Notes under the pieces: model-generated | The model's database searches: none | Told to the model about the DNA's origin: nothing | Seen by the model: the letters and a program-made list of their open reading frames with translations, nothing else | Program-made: the position numbers and the translations under genes | DNA from: CALKZN01 sp050633785 | Lineage (GTDB): Bacteria; Pseudomonadota; Gammaproteobacteria; Arenicellales; Arenicellaceae | Direction of reading: 5' to 3' | Length of the DNA: 64,000 nt | NCBI GenBank assembly: GCA_050633785.1 | Contig: JBOEHE010000018.1 | Coordinates: 11,616-75,615, forward strand | Shown here: piece by piece, positions 61,184 through 64,000 of the stretch | Numbering within the stretch: the first letter of the stretch is position 1 | How the letters are laid out: the number at the start of each line of letters is the position of its first letter

Positions 61184-63169
61184 ATGCATACAGCGAGAAA
61201 AGCAAATTCGAATATATTAAGCATTAATAAATACAGCGATGTGGCATTGGCATTGGCTGTGTTGGTCATCATTTCACTGATGGTGTTTCGCTTGCCAACG
61301 GCGCTGATTGATGCTTTGGTGGGCATTAATATTGCCATGGGCATTGGGTTGTTGTTGATGGCGATTTACATCCCAACCCCTGTTGCTTTTAACAGCTTTC
61401 CCAGTGTGCTTCTAATCAGTACTTTGTTCAGGCTGTCGTTGTCAGTAGCTACAACACGGTTGATTTTGCTGGAAGCGGATGCGGGAGACATCATCACGGC
61501 ATTTGGCAATTTTGTCGCTGGCGGTAATTTAGTGGTTGGTATTGTGGTTTTTATCATCATCACCGTTGTGCAGTTTATTGTGATAGCCAAAGGTGCTGAG
61601 CGGGTGGCAGAGGTGGCCGCGCGCTTCACGCTTGATGCTATGCCGGGAAAACAAATGAGCATTGATTCGGATTTGCGTTCAGGTTTGATTGATAAGGATG
61701 AAGCTAAAAGGCGACGTGAATTGCTTGCTGCCGAAAGCCAACTTAATGGCGCATTGGATGGCGCTATGAAATTTGTTAAGGGTGATGCCATTGCCAGCAT
61801 CATTATTGTTATTGTGAATCTGGTTGGTGGTTTAGCGGTGGGTATGTTGCAAAATGGCATGGCAGCTGGCGATGCGATGCGAGTCTATTCTATATTGACC
61901 ATTGGTGATGGCATGGTGGCACAGGTTCCGGCGTTGCTTGGAGCAATGGCCGCTGGACTGGTAGTGACTCGCACTGCCGGGCAAAACAACGACCGACATC
62001 TGGGCGAAGCCATAAGTCGACAAATTCTGGGACAACCGAGAGCGTTGATGGTGACTGGGTTTATTGCATTGTTGATAGCTTGGGTTCCTGGTTTTCCCAG
62101 CTTGGTATTCGTGGTTTTAGGTTGTGTGTTGTTGGGTATAAGCTATTGGATTGCCCCTTCGATGTATGCTCGAATCTTAGGTCAACAACCAGCAACCCCG
62201 GATTATATCGAAGGGCAGTTACTACCGAATGAACAACCCTATGATTTGGTTAAGCCATTAGTGGTTGAATTGAGTCATGATGTGAGTTTGACATTGACTG
62301 ATGTACAGGCACGAGGTCAGCTGTTTCGCTTTTGCGAGGATTTTTCCGAACAAATGGGCGTGACGATACCTCTGCCGGTATTTATGGTTGGCAATGACCT
62401 GGATGAAGCCAGCTATCGTATCAGTGTATTTGATGTGTCTGTGGCAACGAGTGAACCAGAACTCTCTAGTGGGGATGTACAAGGACTGTTGTCCAGCTTG
62501 GAACAACAGTTGTTGACTGTTCTACGACAGCATATCGGGCAGTTTCTAGCGGTGCAGGAAGTCAGCGATATGATGGAGAATATTGGCAAACAGTATCCTG
62601 CTCTGGTTACTGAAGTGACTCGTTTGGTGTCCAACCAGGAGATAGTAGAGATATTACGAAATTTGCTGAGCGAAGGTATTCCAGTGCGTAATATGCGCGA
62701 CATTTTAGGCGCTTTGGTGCAATGGGCTGAAAAAGAGAAGGATACTCATGGCTTGACTGAATTTGTCCGAATTGCTTTGAAACCTTATATCACTCGGAGA
62801 TTTACCAGTTCTGATAACAATCTGCATGCCTGGATTATTGATCAGTCTCTTGAGCAGTTGATTCGCGACAATATCAACGAATCGGCTGCTGGCAGTATTC
62901 TGGTTTTGGATCCTGCAGTTATCAAGGCAGTTCAGGATCAACTGATGAGGATGATAGAAAGTAAACAGTTTGAACTTTCTGCACCGGAACAGGCACTGAC
63001 TCAATTACAAAATAAAGCAAATAACGAGGTTATTTTGACCTCTGTTGATGTTCGTCGACATGTACGAACCATGTTTGCTGAAGTGCTACCTGATATGCAG
63101 GTGCTGTCTTACCATGAATTAAAAATGCCGGTGAATGTGGTCAATCTGGGACAACTAAATGCAGTGTAA
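61184..63169 (+). CDS. sctV: T3SS export gate protein SctV
   Basis: 661 residues, FlhA/LcrD/SctV family. N-terminal seven to eight membrane helices, with the characteristic loop VIAKGAERVAEVAARFTLDA, MPGKQMSIDSDLRSGLID and KDEAKRRR; the C-terminal cytoplasmic part (from ~340) contains DYIEGQLLPNEQPYDLVK and SVDVRRHVRTMFAEVLPD. Forms the nonameric export gate that hands substrates to the channel. Length is slightly below the usual ~680-700. Followed directly by the secretin gene. Confidence 0.97.
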   Translation: MHTARKANSNILSINKYSDVALALAVLVIISLMVFRLPTALIDALVGINIAMGIGLLLMAIYIPTPVAFNSFPSVLLISTLFRLSLSVATTRLILLEADAGDIITAFGNFVAGGNLVVGIVVFIIITVVQFIVIAKGAERVAEVAARFTLDAMPGKQMSIDSDLRSGLIDKDEAKRRRELLAAESQLNGALDGAMKFVKGDAIASIIIVIVNLVGGLAVGMLQNGMAAGDAMRVYSILTIGDGMVAQVPALLGAMAAGLVVTRTAGQNNDRHLGEAISRQILGQPRALMVTGFIALLIAWVPGFPSLVFVVLGCVLLGISYWIAPSMYARILGQQPATPDYIEGQLLPNEQPYDLVKPLVVELSHDVSLTLTDVQARGQLFRFCEDFSEQMGVTIPLPVFMVGNDLDEASYRISVFDVSVATSEPELSSGDVQGLLSSLEQQLLTVLRQHIGQFLAVQEVSDMMENIGKQYPALVTEVTRLVSNQEIVEILRNLLSEGIPVRNMRDILGALVQWAEKEKDTHGLTEFVRIALKPYITRRFTSSDNNLHAWIIDQSLEQLIRDNINESAAGSILVLDPAVIKAVQDQLMRMIESKQFELSAPEQALTQLQNKANNEVILTSVDVRRHVRTMFAEVLPDMQVLSYHELKMPVNVVNLGQLNAV

Positions 63170-63187
63170 CTGAGTACAACTAAGTTA

Positions 63188-64000
63188 ATGGTTAATCGAA
63201 TGATAATGCAAAAGTACAATGACAGAAATCCAGGTGAAAAACGCCAATCGAGTTGGGCTACATTGGCGCCTTTGTTGCTGGTTTTTATCGTGCTTAGTTT
63301 TGATGTCGAAGCCAACGGAGCACCACCTTGGATCCAAAAGAAAGTACATGTAGTAGTTCAAGACCAGCCATTACAACAGTTTTTAACCAGATTATTCACG
63401 GCTAGCGCTATTAAAGTGGTGTTAAGTGCTCAAATACAAGGTCAGGTTAGCGGCGAATTTAATGCGGTACCACAGAAAATATTTGCAGACTTGAGCAAAG
63501 CTTATGACTTACTTGCCTATTTCGATGGAGATAGGATGTATATCAGCACAATTAATGAGATTGAAACGAAATCGATTACTGTAGGTAAAAATCAGGTCGA
63601 TAGGGTGATGAAATCACTGGTTACTATGGATTTGTCAGATCGTCGCCAGTCAATCAAAGTTGAAGCCGACAAGGGCATTATCAAAGTTCGAGGTATCTCT
63701 GCATTTGTTCGGGATGTTAGCAATACGATTGCCTCATTATCGCAACCTGTCAAAAAAGCACTTTATCGTCCGAAAAAGATAATTGTGCAAGCACCAACTG
63801 CCCCTCAACCTCAAAAGCCACAGATTATTTTTAAATCATTCCCCTTACAGTATGCTACTGCGGCTGATGTGAGTTATCAGCAGAATGGTCAGGAAATTAT
63901 TATTCCAGGAGTAGCCAGTTTACTGAAAAACATGTTGGGAGACAGCCAGTCTCTGAGGACAAGTCAGATTCGTGCCAGTTTGCCAGATAACACCTTACCT
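63188..64000 (+). CDS. sctC: T3SS secretin SctC, N-terminal part (runs off the window)
   Basis: Partial open frame of 271 codons, no stop before the edge. N-terminal signal segment APLLLVFIVLSFDVEA, then the N0/N1 domains typical of YscC/EscC-type secretins: VQDQPLQQFLTRLFTASAIK, AQIQGQVSGEFNAVPQKIFA, YDLLAYFDGDRMYIS and FPLQYATAADVS. It forms the outer-membrane ring of the injectisome. The start ATG is 18 bases after the sctV stop. Confidence 0.93.
   Translation, partial: MVNRMIMQKYNDRNPGEKRQSSWATLAPLLLVFIVLSFDVEANGAPPWIQKKVHVVVQDQPLQQFLTRLFTASAIKVVLSAQIQGQVSGEFNAVPQKIFADLSKAYDLLAYFDGDRMYISTINEIETKSITVGKNQVDRVMKSLVTMDLSDRRQSIKVEADKGIIKVRGISAFVRDVSNTIASLSQPVKKALYRPKKIIVQAPTAPQPQKPQIIFKSFPLQYATAADVSYQQNGQEIIIPGVASLLKNMLGDSQSLRTSQIRASLPDNTLP

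Noticed and set aside
1..64000. tRNA, rRNA, riboswitch and insertion-sequence genes
   Set aside because: I looked for tRNA-like cloverleaf ends, rRNA segments, and transposase motifs with terminal repeats and saw none that I could support.

Overview
The window looks like a draft contig from a marine-type gammaproteobacterium with fairly AT-rich coding sequence. The evidence is the UvrA, SSB, SbcCD and YajR-like sequences, the GcvA-type LysR regulators and the complete non-flagellar type III secretion membrane proteins. I cannot name the genus. Seven positions carry a two-base N placeholder. Several open frames break at them or at single-base runs, so some 'pseudogenes' may be assembly errors.

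Layout. 1-5960: housekeeping genes (TSUP permease, uvrA, a YajR-like MFS transporter, ssb). 6063-10440: a chromosomal integron with a wrecked intI on the minus strand and a plus-strand cassette array. It carries a stand-alone protein made of two sigma-70 region 1.1-like repeats, two GNAT acetyltransferases, a secreted protein whose last 20 residues are encoded by its attC site, a MOSC protein and a frameshifted cassette. 10525-13451: a MoxR-type AAA+ ATPase and a zincin/VWA partner. 13700-19644: a compact NAD/ADP-ribose operon, in order a PRPP-synthetase-like gene, a NAMPT-like gene, an NrtR-type Nudix regulator, a HAD phosphatase, a crystallin J1-like protein, NADAR, a macrodomain protein and an ADP-ribosylglycohydrolase. 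19742-25157: RidA, a short LysR, SbcD and SbcC.

25201-31315: an unknown gene, then an ECF sigma / anti-sigma / lipoprotein subtilase operon. It diverges from a lipoprotein / TPR-caspase operon. Both divergent promoters carry the same bipartite element (TGAACCTT, 14 bases, GTAC). 31490-36204: a type III secretion block (atypical response regulator, SctQ-like, SPOA protein, SctR, S, T, U). 36314-47954: candidate secreted or effector genes, including a 1088-residue amidohydrolase-like protein and an HExxH protein, mixed with a MocR/DJ-1 pair and an unknown membrane protein. Upstream regions of the candidate effector genes share a palindromic motif of the form AGGGTYGACCCT.

48473-52545: a second array of attC sites without an integrase, carrying an HNH nuclease, a K+ channel, a YrhB-like/L7-L12-like protein and several small unknown proteins. 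52677-59330: mixed accessory genes (GNAT, zinc ribbon, GFA family, TPR-ankyrin protein, DUF1127/LysR pair, phosphoesterase). 59625-64000: the second secretion block (OmpA-like, unknown protein, SctV and the start of the secretin SctC, which runs off the end). The ATPase, stator, needle and inner ring genes were not seen and presumably lie beyond the right edge.

The most unusual items are the double region 1.1 protein, the NAD/ADP-ribose operon, the ECF sigma/protease/caspase module with its matched promoters, and the shared palindrome next to the candidate effectors.
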